A DNA stretch of 45,141 nt from an uncultured Opitutales bacterium (lineage in GTDB: Bacteria; Verrucomicrobiota; Verrucomicrobiia; Opitutales; UBA2995): positions 1-45,141 of the forward strand of contig CALJGU010000331.1 in the NCBI GenBank assembly GCA_938075565.1, read 5' to 3'. A program made the translations under genes and the position numbers. This document shows positions 26,284 through 34,264 of this stretch, in pieces. The notes beneath the pieces are model-generated. The model had not been told where the DNA came from. It ran no database searches and saw nothing but the letters and a program-made list of their open reading frames with translations. Each line of letters opens with the position of its first letter. Positions within the stretch are counted from its first letter, which is position 1.

Positions 26284-27627
26284 CTAGCTGATGAGTGGTT
26301 TCAGTGTCCCGGTGCTATCGGCAAACTTATCGATCTTTAAACCCATAGCCTGAGCCTGAGTTAGCCACAGGTTGGCGAGAGGTGTGCCATCGGGACAGTG
26401 TAAGTGTGCGCCTGTATTCAATTTTCCCTGAGCCTTCCCGGCCACCACGATGGGCAAATCATTGTATTGATGGGTAGATCCATCTCCCAAACCGGAGCCG
26501 TAGGTTAACAGGGTATTGTCCAGCAGGGTGCTGCCGTCCGATTCCCGAATGCTGTCCATCTTTTCGAGCACGTAAGCAAACTGTTCCATGTAAAAGCGAT
26601 CCACTTGCATCAACTGATCCACATAAACAGGTTGGTTGTGAGACATCTTGTGATAACTCACCGGCTTGTCGAAAAGTCCCTCGAACATGAAGGGCGTATT
26701 CCAACGCTCCGGACCAATCATCAGGGTTGCAACGTTGGTTAGTCCGGTTTGCAAGGCGACGACCATCAGGTCGCCCATAAGTCGGATGTATTCACCTCGT
26801 GGGAGGTAAGCCGCCGCGGGTTCCGCAATGGTGACATTCTTTAACTCACCCTTCATTTCCTCCAGTCGATCCATTTGGGTTTCGATGGTTCGGACGGAGT
26901 CGAGGTATTCGGAAAATTTTTGTTTGTCGTAGTATCCCAACTCCAATCGCAGTGATCGCGCATCTTCGAGCACGAGGTCAGTGATGTTGCGAAAGCGTTG
27001 GATTTCCTGCGTGGCAAACAAGCGTCGGTAGAGCTTGCGGGGATCGCGAATGGAGGGAGCTACGTGGCCAGTGCCATACCAGGAAATATTATCAAAGTAG
27101 ATGGACTCGAGATTGTCCTTATGGCTGTTGCAGCTCAGCTCGAGGGTCCGGAAGGGAGTCGTTTTGCCGACATGATCGCCCACCATTTGGTCGAGCGTGC
27201 GATCGAGGGGCCAGGCCGACTGGGTTATGGAAAATGGCTCCGCGCTACTTAGAAAACAGGAGGCGCATTGTGCATGGACATCGGTTCCGATTTGGAAGGT
27301 GCGATCCATACCGGTGATGAGGGTCACCTTTTCCTGGAGCTTTTCCAGAGGCTGAAGCGTATTCGTCCATTGAATGGGCTGGAAACCCACTTGGTTTCCC
27401 ACCCAGGAGATATCTTTGATAGGTGGACTATTTCCTATAGGAATGTCAGCTTGCGATTCTCCCGGGAAGAATCCCCTGCGAACCACCCCAATGGGCACGT
27501 AGAAGAAGGCCATCCTCTGAGCGGGAGCAGGTCGACTGGCCGCGAGCGAAATACTTTCCATCCACGGAAGCGCCAGAATAGCACCCCCGGCTCCACGTAT
27601 AAACGAGCGCCTGGATATCGATTTCAT
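26284..27627 (-). CDS. DUF1552 (HXXSHH-type) protein with Tat signal
   Basis: Protein of 447 residues from the DUF1552 family, whose reaction is unknown. A twin-arginine signal is visible (SRRSFIRG at residues 5-12, then GGAILALPWM). Landmarks are FFYVPIGVVRRGFFP, TLELSC (residues 161-166) and the C-terminal LLTYGSGLGDGSTHQYNDLP. The name-giving HXXSHH motif reads HKMSHN at residues 326-331, so the last His is replaced by Asn. DUF1552 genes usually sit beside a DUF1592/1588 cytochrome-like gene. Here it heads the sulfatase unit, 12 bases before the first sulfatase, while a DUF1592 gene lies 15 kb away. This links it to glycan breakdown by position only. Confidence 0.88.
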   Translation of the reverse strand: MKSISRRSFIRGAGGAILALPWMESISLAASRPAPAQRMAFFYVPIGVVRRGFFPGESQADIPIGNSPPIKDISWVGNQVGFQPIQWTNTLQPLEKLQEKVTLITGMDRTFQIGTDVHAQCASCFLSSAEPFSITQSAWPLDRTLDQMVGDHVGKTTPFRTLELSCNSHKDNLESIYFDNISWYGTGHVAPSIRDPRKLYRRLFATQEIQRFRNITDLVLEDARSLRLELGYYDKQKFSEYLDSVRTIETQMDRLEEMKGELKNVTIAEPAAAYLPRGEYIRLMGDLMVVALQTGLTNVATLMIGPERWNTPFMFEGLFDKPVSYHKMSHNQPVYVDQLMQVDRFYMEQFAYVLEKMDSIRESDGSTLLDNTLLTYGSGLGDGSTHQYNDLPIVVAGKAQGKLNTGAHLHCPDGTPLANLWLTQAQAMGLKIDKFADSTGTLKPLIS

Positions 27628-27697
27628 AGGGTAGGTTGAAAGAGTAGGTAGGGATTATTAGGGGAAGTTTCAGTAGATCTCAATTGGAAATTTATCG

Positions 27698-27723
27698 CTG
27701 TAGGAGCTGCCTCAGTTGTGAAT
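27698..27723. repeat. REP-like element, single diverged copy
   Basis: A 26-base element containing GTAGGAGCTGCCTCAGTTG that matches the paired elements at 28312-28382 with about five differences. It lies in the 230-base gap upstream of the DUF1552 gene. It has the GTAG head and short imperfect stem typical of REP sequences. Apart from this element and the read-through frame of the next gene, I see nothing in the gap. Confidence 0.6.
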
Positions 27724-27767
27724 TCTGAAAATATTCCAAGCTAGTGCTCAGCGTTCCAAGGGTTTAA

Positions 27768-27857
27768 TCACTGCCCTTGAAACGTTTCGTTGTTAATCAT
27801 TACAGAATCCTCCATATATTCAACAAAGTCTGCTCGGTAGGAATCTCTTCTTTCGGT
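27768..27857 (-). pseudogene. stranded 3' end of the adjacent small membrane protein gene
   Basis: Reading on in the same frame after the TAG at 27858-27860, the next 29 codons encode plausible protein (TERRDSYRADFVEYMED, then SVMINNETFQGQ) up to a TGA at 27768-27770. The frame-preserving, acidic/aromatic character suggests this was the original C-terminus before a TGG-to-TAG change. Confidence 0.5.
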
Positions 27858-28262
27858 CTAATAAATGGAAAATTGAGGTGTTTGGTAAACGTTAGCGCGG
27901 CCACCGAGAAACAAAGCAGTCTCGGGATCGAGAATGCCCAGCTTTGTTTGAAGGAATCGATTCATCTGAACACGCAAAGCTGACTGATAAAAGGAATTGA
28001 TGAGGGTTTCCTGATCTTCAGACAATTCCCTGCCGTCTAAGGCCATATTAAAAACTATTCTGAGATCCTCGTTTTGAACAATTAGATTGGTCGCCGTGAA
28101 TGATTGCTCAGAAATAGATTGAATGGTTGCATTTTCTACCGCCTCTGTGTTTTGCCGAATTTCCCAGGCCACGAAGATCAGCGAAAGGATTACGCCCAAT
28201 GCGCCCAACAGTTGTCCCAGGAATTTCCAATTTGTTTTTTTGACCTCAGATTCTGCACTCAT
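27858..28262 (-). CDS. small membrane-anchored protein of unknown function, probably truncated
   Basis: Protein of 134 residues with one membrane helix (about residues 13-33, LGQLLGALGVILSLIFVAW) followed by a helical soluble region: EIRQNTEAVENATIQSISEQ, LDGRELSEDQETLINSFYQS, LQTKLGILDPETALFLGGR. It resembles a widespread uncharacterised group of single-helix proteins with an IRQNTxA motif after the membrane segment. The product ends abruptly at PQFSIY. The codon there is TAG, and the same frame stays open and protein-like for 29 more codons, so a Trp codon (TGG) probably mutated to amber. The gene may be inactive, slightly truncated but functional, or affected by a sequencing error. REP-like repeats flank it on both sides. 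Confidence 0.65.
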   Translation of the reverse strand: MSAESEVKKTNWKFLGQLLGALGVILSLIFVAWEIRQNTEAVENATIQSISEQSFTATNLIVQNEDLRIVFNMALDGRELSEDQETLINSFYQSALRVQMNRFLQTKLGILDPETALFLGGRANVYQTPQFSIY

Positions 28263-28311
28263 TGGAAGAAGCTTACAGAATTATTGAGAAGGGGGACAAC
28301 TGGAATGTTAG

Positions 28312-28382
28312 CTGTATGAGCTGCTTTAGCTGCGAATCGTCAATCCAACATGTTTAATTCGTAGCTAAAGCAGCTCCTACAA
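28312..28382. repeat. pair of inverted REP-like elements
   Basis: Two 26-base elements, 28312-28337 and 28357-28382, are inverted copies of each other with about three mismatches and a 19-base spacer. The shared core is GAGCTGCTTTAGCT. Together they form a long hairpin of the kind made by paired REP sequences mobilised by REP-associated transposases. The hairpin lies between the PepSY gene stop at 28392 and the small membrane protein gene, so it could also protect or end the PepSY transcript. Confidence 0.7.
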
Positions 28383-28391
28383 AAATTACCT

Positions 28392-29546
28392 TTACGCCTT
28401 CTTCCCAAAGAACCGTCGCCAACTCAGAGCCAAGCCAGTCCATACGAGAAAGGCTCCGCCGAGGGATGCCAGGCCAGCTAAAGTTTGGCCTACAAAACCG
28501 AGTGCTTCGCCGGTATGGAGAAAACGTGTCCAGCCGCGCACTTGTCGTGCTGCGTCCTGGTCGCCGAATCCGCTTTGGCTCAGAATACTCCCTGTAAATG
28601 GATCGAGTGAAACGGTTGTTGTCCCTGTTCTCGGCCAACTGGTTTTCTCTTTGATACTAAATGATGCAGCCGTCGGTCCCCCGCCTCGATTGCCTCGACC
28701 GCCAGGAATGCGCAAGGTGATTTCCTTCCAGTCCGGGAATTCGCTTTGCACTGCTGCTAGCAATGCAGACTGACTAAGTTGGTTTGCTCCGGCAGGTGGG
28801 GTGGGAACCTCCACAGGAGGTCCGGCCTGACCACGGCGACTACCACCAGCGGGTTGCTCAGTGCCGGTGAGGGTGTAGATAAGATCTCCAGCCCAACCAT
28901 AAGAGATGGGTAAAGCCGTTGCGGTTAAGACCGCGAGAATGAGCGCGCTCCAAATGCCAATTACATTGTGCCAGTTCCAGTCACGTGCTTTGCCTTTGAG
29001 GGAAGCATTGAACAGCAGAATCGCCTTCAAGGCATTCATAGTCCACTTGCGTGGCCACCATAGGTAGATGCCACTCACGGCAAGAAACAGAAAAGCGAAA
29101 TTACAGGCGCCCGTTATAGCTTTACCCAAGGAACGACTGTCACCTGAAAGAGCTATCCATCGATGCCATGAAACCATGGTTCGCATGAAGCTTCTCATGG
29201 TGGTTGCTTCGGAAGCACGAACTTCTCCGGTATAGGGATTTGCGTACACAGCGCCCGATCGGCCGTAGCTAATGGCAACGGCTGAGTCTGGCTTTGAGTA
29301 GAAAATGAGTCCTGATGGGTTGGCATCCGATTCGGTCTCCCCGGCAATTTTCAAGAGTGCTTCAACCGGCATCTGTTCGGTACCCGGCTCTGGAGTTTCG
29401 ATACGCCGTGCGTCTCTTTCCGACCAGGCGATCATGCTTTTTTCATAGGTCAAAGCAACGCCCGTGACGCACATGATTAAAATAACAATACCTGCGATTA
29501 CTCCTGCGATGAGGTGCATCCAAAAGATAGTTTTACGAAAGCTCAT
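28392..29546 (-). CDS. PepSY-associated membrane protein
   Basis: Inner-membrane protein of 384 residues from the PepSY-TM family (COG3182), members of which are often linked to iron-siderophore reduction or metal handling. Membrane helices are visible near residues 9-34 (HLIAGVIAGIVILIMCVTGV), 140-165, 195-215 and 350-378. The family His residues occur in FWMHLIAG, MVSWHRWIALSGD, WNWHNVIGIW and TRFLHTGEALG and may bind haem or metal. Gly/Arg/Pro-rich loops occur around residues 230-290. It follows the RND permease by 105 bases on the same strand and may be co-transcribed. Its role with the pump is unclear. Confidence 0.85.
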   Translation of the reverse strand: MSFRKTIFWMHLIAGVIAGIVILIMCVTGVALTYEKSMIAWSERDARRIETPEPGTEQMPVEALLKIAGETESDANPSGLIFYSKPDSAVAISYGRSGAVYANPYTGEVRASEATTMRSFMRTMVSWHRWIALSGDSRSLGKAITGACNFAFLFLAVSGIYLWWPRKWTMNALKAILLFNASLKGKARDWNWHNVIGIWSALILAVLTATALPISYGWAGDLIYTLTGTEQPAGGSRRGQAGPPVEVPTPPAGANQLSQSALLAAVQSEFPDWKEITLRIPGGRGNRGGGPTAASFSIKEKTSWPRTGTTTVSLDPFTGSILSQSGFGDQDAARQVRGWTRFLHTGEALGFVGQTLAGLASLGGAFLVWTGLALSWRRFFGKKA

Positions 29547-29651
29547 AAGTGGAAGGCTGCTTTGATGAAAGCATGGAAATTCTTATTTTTGATGAATTTC
29601 TCAATCCTAAACTGCGAAAGCGCAGCTCAGGTTACATGTGCTGGTGCAGTT

Positions 29652-32600
29652 CTATACAGCCGGCGCTTCTTTCTCGCCAGCACGGAAAGGTCTCAGATAC
29701 CAACTCTTGATCGCGGCAATCACCCGTCCACAGTCTTCAGCCACCAGCAACGAACAGGGAATCAGAAAAAGCGTGATCACTGTTGCAAACACCACGCCAA
29801 AGCCCAGCGACACTGCCATTGGAATCAGGAACTGGGCGTGCAGAGATGTTTCCAGCATCAATGGAAGCAGCCCGACAAAGGTGGTGACGGAAGTGAGCAT
29901 GATGGGTCGAAAGCGTTTACCACCTGCTTCTATGCAGGCATCGAGAAGTGGAATTCCATCACTTGTTCGCTGGTTGATAAAATCCACCATCACGAGGGAG
30001 TCATTTACGACCACACCCGCTAGCGCCAAAATCCCAAAAATTGAAAGGTAAGACGGAGTTAGCCCCATAATCATGTGGCCCAGCAGTGCGCCGATTACAC
30101 CGAAGGGTAGGGCGATCAAAACAAAAAAGGGTTGCACCATGGATTTGAACGGGATGGCCAGCAAAGCGTAGAGGGCAAAGATTAGGGCGAGGGAACCTAT
30201 AATTGTTCGGCGCTTGGATTCTTCGGCTTCGGCCACGTAGCCCTTCCATTGATAAGAGATGCCTTCGACCTCGTTACAATACTCCTGAATTAGCGGAGTA
30301 AGTTCTTTCGATATGCCGATTATATCCACCGTCTCATCCATGGGTTGTGCACCAATGCGAATGATTTCCGCCCGATCGTTACGTTCTACAACGGTGGGTG
30401 CCTGGGCAAAAGTTACGTCGGCGACCGTGGTGAGAGGGATATCTGCGCCGCGCGGTGCACGTATTTTGATGCGTTCGAAGGTGTAGAGAGATTCACGTTC
30501 GTCATCCGGCAAACGAACCATGACCCGGATGTCATCCACATCTTCCAGCACACGTTGGGCTTGTTCTCCATAAAAGGCCTGCCTGATCTGGCGTGCCAGC
30601 AATTGTTGCGTCATTCCTAATTCGATGGCCCGTGGTTTGAGAGAAACCACCAGCTCCTCCGCTCTGAAGTTAATATCCGCCCAGGCGGTGCTGATACCGT
30701 CATAATCCATGAGCAGATCTCGAATTTTTTTTGCCACATCGGCTTTCCCCTCCGAGCTGGGTCCGCGCAGTTCGAGGTTTAAATATTCTTCGTTGTTCCC
30801 TCCCCCTTGTTTCAGAGAGGATTCCGAATACACCCGGAATTGTCTGGCCTCCGGGATGGGACCAATGATCTCGGCCCAACGATTGGCTATCACGCTGTTT
30901 CGGGGTCCGGGTTCGCTTCGACCTTCTGGAGGGATGACCTCCACCTGGACGAACCCTTGCGATTGACTGTACCCTTTACCCGGATACCTGGCGCCTGAGA
31001 CCAGGGAAACATTGCGGACCAGCGGTTCACCGGTGCCAGAATCAACAAACTCTTCCTTCAACTGATCGACTGCGCCCACGATTCTTCGTATGTAGCGATC
31101 TGTGATTTCCACTGGAACATCACCAGGAAAGGCTAGGGTAGCGGTCAGGCGTGCTGTATCGACCGAAGGGAACGATTGAAAACCGAGGCGGCCGCCCATG
31201 CAATAGCCTGCCATAAGCAAACCCATGGTTGTGAAAAGCGCCAGAACCGAAAATCGGTTTGATATCGCGAACTTGAGGGAGGGTTGATACACCTTTTCGA
31301 CAAAACGCTCGAGACTGTTGGCAATGCTGGTTTGAAAACGAGAGAAGATGTTTGTTTCCGGTTTTATGCGTATGTGCTTCAAATGAGCAGGAAGAATCAG
31401 CTTTGATTCGACGAGGGAGAAAATCAAAACTGCACCTACAATCGGTGGAATCTGTTTCGCAAAATCTCCCCAGACACCGTCAAAATAGAGCAAGGGCAGG
31501 AAGGCGACAATGGTGGTTATGACTCCAAAGGTTACCGGTACAGCGACTTGCTTGGTCCCAAGGATGGCAGCCTCGGTCGGATCCATTCCTGTTTTGAGTC
31601 GAGTGTATACATTTTCCCCGGTAATGATCGCGTCGTCGACAACCACACCCAACACCAGGATATAACCGAAAAGGCTCATGATGTTTGCCGAAATCCCAAA
31701 TACCGGCATGAGGAGTGCGCCTCCTGCAAAGGAAACCGGGATTCCCAACACGACCCAGAATGCTACCTGGGGGCGCAAAAAGATCCCCAGGATGATCATG
31801 ACCAAAATGCTTCCCTGGAACAAGGATGTGACCAGGGTATCCAATCGTCCGCGAATACTATCCGACTCATCCTTCCAGATATCAAGATTCACACCATCCG
31901 GGAAACGATTGTGGGCGTTCTCCACATAGTCGTGTACTTTGTCCGAGATATCGATCGCGCTTTCCTGCCCGACTCGCATCACCTCCACGTAGAGTGCTGG
32001 TTTCTCGTTAAATTCAACAAACTTCGTTCCGCCCTCAAAGGTATCGATCACTGTGGCCACTTCACCGATCAATACATCGGCGCCGTTGGCCGATCGAATG
32101 GGAATGCTCGCAAAATCTTCTTCTGAATAGGCCTGTCCTTTGGTTCGTACGTTGAGTCGACCACTTTCGGTCCGAATGGAACCGGCTGGCATATCGACGG
32201 AACTGCGACGGATCGCATCGGCAATTTGCTGAAAGGTGAGATTGTAAGACCTAAGTAGCGTTTCGTCAGCCTCGATGGATATTTCCCTCGCACGGTCTCC
32301 CTGTATGTTGGTCCGACTGATACCTGGTATTTCCAACAAATCATCCCTGACTTGACGAGCAGCTTTCAGAAGATCGTGGTCGTTCAAATCTCCAGAAACC
32401 GCAACGGTGAGCACTTCCCGCGAATTGGCGGATTCGGGGATAAATATACGGGGCGGTTCGGTTTCCCTGGGAAAGGTATTGATGGTGTCTACCTGGGCTT
32501 TTACGTCATCCATTAATGCCCGAAGGTCTACACCGTCCTTGGCTCTCAAATAAAAACGGGCTCGGCCGTTGCTGCCATCGGCGTTCAATTCCTTAATGCC

Positions 32601-32822
32601 CTGAACGCTTTCCAGCGCTGCCTCAACCGGAATGAGAATGGCCTTTTCGATATCCTTGGGTGTGCCGCCTCGGTAACGCATATCCATCATTACCAGGTCC
32701 CAGCTTAGGGCCGGCGAAACTTCCAGTGGTATCTTAAAAAATGCGGTATACAATCCAGCCAGCAGGATGCCGACCATGAGGAAGTTGGCCGCGATGCCAT
32801 TCTTTGTGAACCAGCGAATCAT
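29652..32822 (-). CDS. RND efflux permease (AcrB/HAE1-like), copy A
   Basis: Inner-membrane proton-driven efflux pump subunit of 1056 residues, the expected length for the AcrB family. Twelve helices and two large periplasmic loops are inferred. The TM4 proton-relay acids are present in GVVVDDAIITGENVY near residue 400. In TM10, where AcrB has an essential Lys, the motif reads GVVVNDSLVMVDF. The gene overlaps the upstream adaptor gene by 4 bases (ATGA), so the pair makes a functional unit that would need an outer-membrane TolC-like channel, not found here. The substrate cannot be inferred. Confidence 0.93.
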   Translation of the reverse strand: MIRWFTKNGIAANFLMVGILLAGLYTAFFKIPLEVSPALSWDLVMMDMRYRGGTPKDIEKAILIPVEAALESVQGIKELNADGSNGRARFYLRAKDGVDLRALMDDVKAQVDTINTFPRETEPPRIFIPESANSREVLTVAVSGDLNDHDLLKAARQVRDDLLEIPGISRTNIQGDRAREISIEADETLLRSYNLTFQQIADAIRRSSVDMPAGSIRTESGRLNVRTKGQAYSEEDFASIPIRSANGADVLIGEVATVIDTFEGGTKFVEFNEKPALYVEVMRVGQESAIDISDKVHDYVENAHNRFPDGVNLDIWKDESDSIRGRLDTLVTSLFQGSILVMIILGIFLRPQVAFWVVLGIPVSFAGGALLMPVFGISANIMSLFGYILVLGVVVDDAIITGENVYTRLKTGMDPTEAAILGTKQVAVPVTFGVITTIVAFLPLLYFDGVWGDFAKQIPPIVGAVLIFSLVESKLILPAHLKHIRIKPETNIFSRFQTSIANSLERFVEKVYQPSLKFAISNRFSVLALFTTMGLLMAGYCMGGRLGFQSFPSVDTARLTATLAFPGDVPVEITDRYIRRIVGAVDQLKEEFVDSGTGEPLVRNVSLVSGARYPGKGYSQSQGFVQVEVIPPEGRSEPGPRNSVIANRWAEIIGPIPEARQFRVYSESSLKQGGGNNEEYLNLELRGPSSEGKADVAKKIRDLLMDYDGISTAWADINFRAEELVVSLKPRAIELGMTQQLLARQIRQAFYGEQAQRVLEDVDDIRVMVRLPDDERESLYTFERIKIRAPRGADIPLTTVADVTFAQAPTVVERNDRAEIIRIGAQPMDETVDIIGISKELTPLIQEYCNEVEGISYQWKGYVAEAEESKRRTIIGSLALIFALYALLAIPFKSMVQPFFVLIALPFGVIGALLGHMIMGLTPSYLSIFGILALAGVVVNDSLVMVDFINQRTSDGIPLLDACIEAGGKRFRPIMLTSVTTFVGLLPLMLETSLHAQFLIPMAVSLGFGVVFATVITLFLIPCSLLVAEDCGRVIAAIKSWYLRPFRAGEKEAPAV

Positions 32823-34141
32823 TTCTTTCCGCCTCCTCCGCCTTTGAGACTTTTAGTTTTTTCCGGTTTGCCCGCTTTGGGATCAACCATGGAGGTTTTG
32901 AGGGGAGCGTTAGGGTCTATCGTTGGAAGAATTTCTACCTGCGCACCTTCCGGAGTATAGGTTAATTTGGTGGTAGCCAGAAGTGATCCGTCCGGGATGT
33001 TAGGATCGCGAATCAGCACATAGTGTTCGTCCGACCAGACGGCCTCTATGGTTCGGTTGTGCAGCGTCAACTTCTTCGGATCTACGATGTAAACCTGGTT
33101 CAGCCGTTTTACCCCAAGTCTGGGTAATGCCATCACGTTTTCCAGTACTTTGCCAGAAACCGATGCGGTTACCGGCTGGCCTATTCGTAAAGGTGGTTTA
33201 CCTGAAATGATCCCGAAAGGATCATCTACTTTAGCGATAGCAAATAATTCAAGTGAGCTGGGGTCGAGCGCACCCTCGGTACGAATGATCTGTGCTTTCC
33301 AGGTGGTTTCATTGGCGGAATTCAGCGTGTCTCTCAGTATTACTTCTACGGGTGGATCACCCACCTCTTCGGGTAAAACGAGAAGAGGTAAATCCTGGCC
33401 GGGAATGGGCAGGCGTACTTCCGCATAATCGGATGCGAATATAGTGCCCAATGAAGAATTGATACGAATCGCCTGGCCCAGGCCGACCGTTCGTTGCTTA
33501 ACCCGACCATCAAAGGGAGCCCGAATCCGGGTGCGCTCCAATTCACGCTGCGCGCGACCTAATTGTGCATCTGCAGATTTCACATTGGCTTCCGCTTGCT
33601 TTAATTGAGGAATACGGAGCACCAGTGGGTCGGGTTCTTCATTTAAGGTCAACTTCTCCCAATTGGCACGGGCGACGTCAGATTGGGCTTTTTCCAACGC
33701 ATAGGAAGATGTCATCCGGGCGACCTGGGCTTCTGCATTTGCCACTGCGGCTTCAAAGTCAGCAGTGTCCAATTCAACCAGGATTTCTCCCTCTTCAAAG
33801 AAGGCTCCGTCCTCGAAGCTGGGACTGATGCTAACAATACGACCTGAGACTTCGGAGTTCAAAGTGATCTGATCGTGGGGACGTACATTCCCCTGCGTCA
33901 CTATCTGAGTTGGGTAATCCTGGGTGACGAGCTCAACTACCTGAGTTTTGATTGGACGCGGTTTTCCTTTCGGGCGCTTCTTTTCTTCCGGTTCAACCGA
34001 TAATGAGGAGTAGCCGAACCAACCTACGGCGAGGATGAGAATGGGTGGAACAATACGTGTAATGATCGCGAGGGTACGATTCGCCTGTTTGCGATTTTCA
34101 GCGACGCGTTCAGAGGGGAGTTTTTGTTCTTCGGATTCCAT
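32819..34141 (-). CDS. RND efflux periplasmic adaptor subunit
   Basis: Membrane fusion (HlyD/AcrA-type) protein of 440 residues. One N-terminal membrane helix lies at about 27-47. A lipoyl-like region begins around residue 90 (LNSEVSGRIVSI), followed by a coiled-coil hairpin at about 130-200 (QAEANVKSADAQLGRAQREL) and the second lipoyl half (RTRIRAPFDGRVKQR). A beta-barrel/MP domain follows, and the C-terminal tail is Lys/Gly-rich. A GAGGT sequence about 9 bases upstream supports the start. The 4-base overlap with the permease gene indicates translational coupling. Confidence 0.92.
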   Translation of the reverse strand: MESEEQKLPSERVAENRKQANRTLAIITRIVPPILILAVGWFGYSSLSVEPEEKKRPKGKPRPIKTQVVELVTQDYPTQIVTQGNVRPHDQITLNSEVSGRIVSISPSFEDGAFFEEGEILVELDTADFEAAVANAEAQVARMTSSYALEKAQSDVARANWEKLTLNEEPDPLVLRIPQLKQAEANVKSADAQLGRAQRELERTRIRAPFDGRVKQRTVGLGQAIRINSSLGTIFASDYAEVRLPIPGQDLPLLVLPEEVGDPPVEVILRDTLNSANETTWKAQIIRTEGALDPSSLELFAIAKVDDPFGIISGKPPLRIGQPVTASVSGKVLENVMALPRLGVKRLNQVYIVDPKKLTLHNRTIEAVWSDEHYVLIRDPNIPDGSLLATTKLTYTPEGAQVEILPTIDPNAPLKTSMVDPKAGKPEKTKSLKGGGGGKK

Positions 34142-34264
34142 GGAGATGACCTCAAGTATAATACCAGATGGACCTTACCAAAAGGTTATGCCTGAGGGAA
34201 TTATTTAGGTATGAAGATGGTGGTTTTATGACGAAAGGGTTGTGAAATTTATGCAGCTTTGGAG

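Noticed and set aside
27698-28382. Repeats considered as a CRISPR array
   Set aside because: There are only three copies, two inverted relative to each other, with irregular spacing and no cas genes.
31548-32126. + strand frame of 192 codons
   Set aside because: Antisense to RND permease A, rich in His/Asp/Gln, with no start signal or domain.
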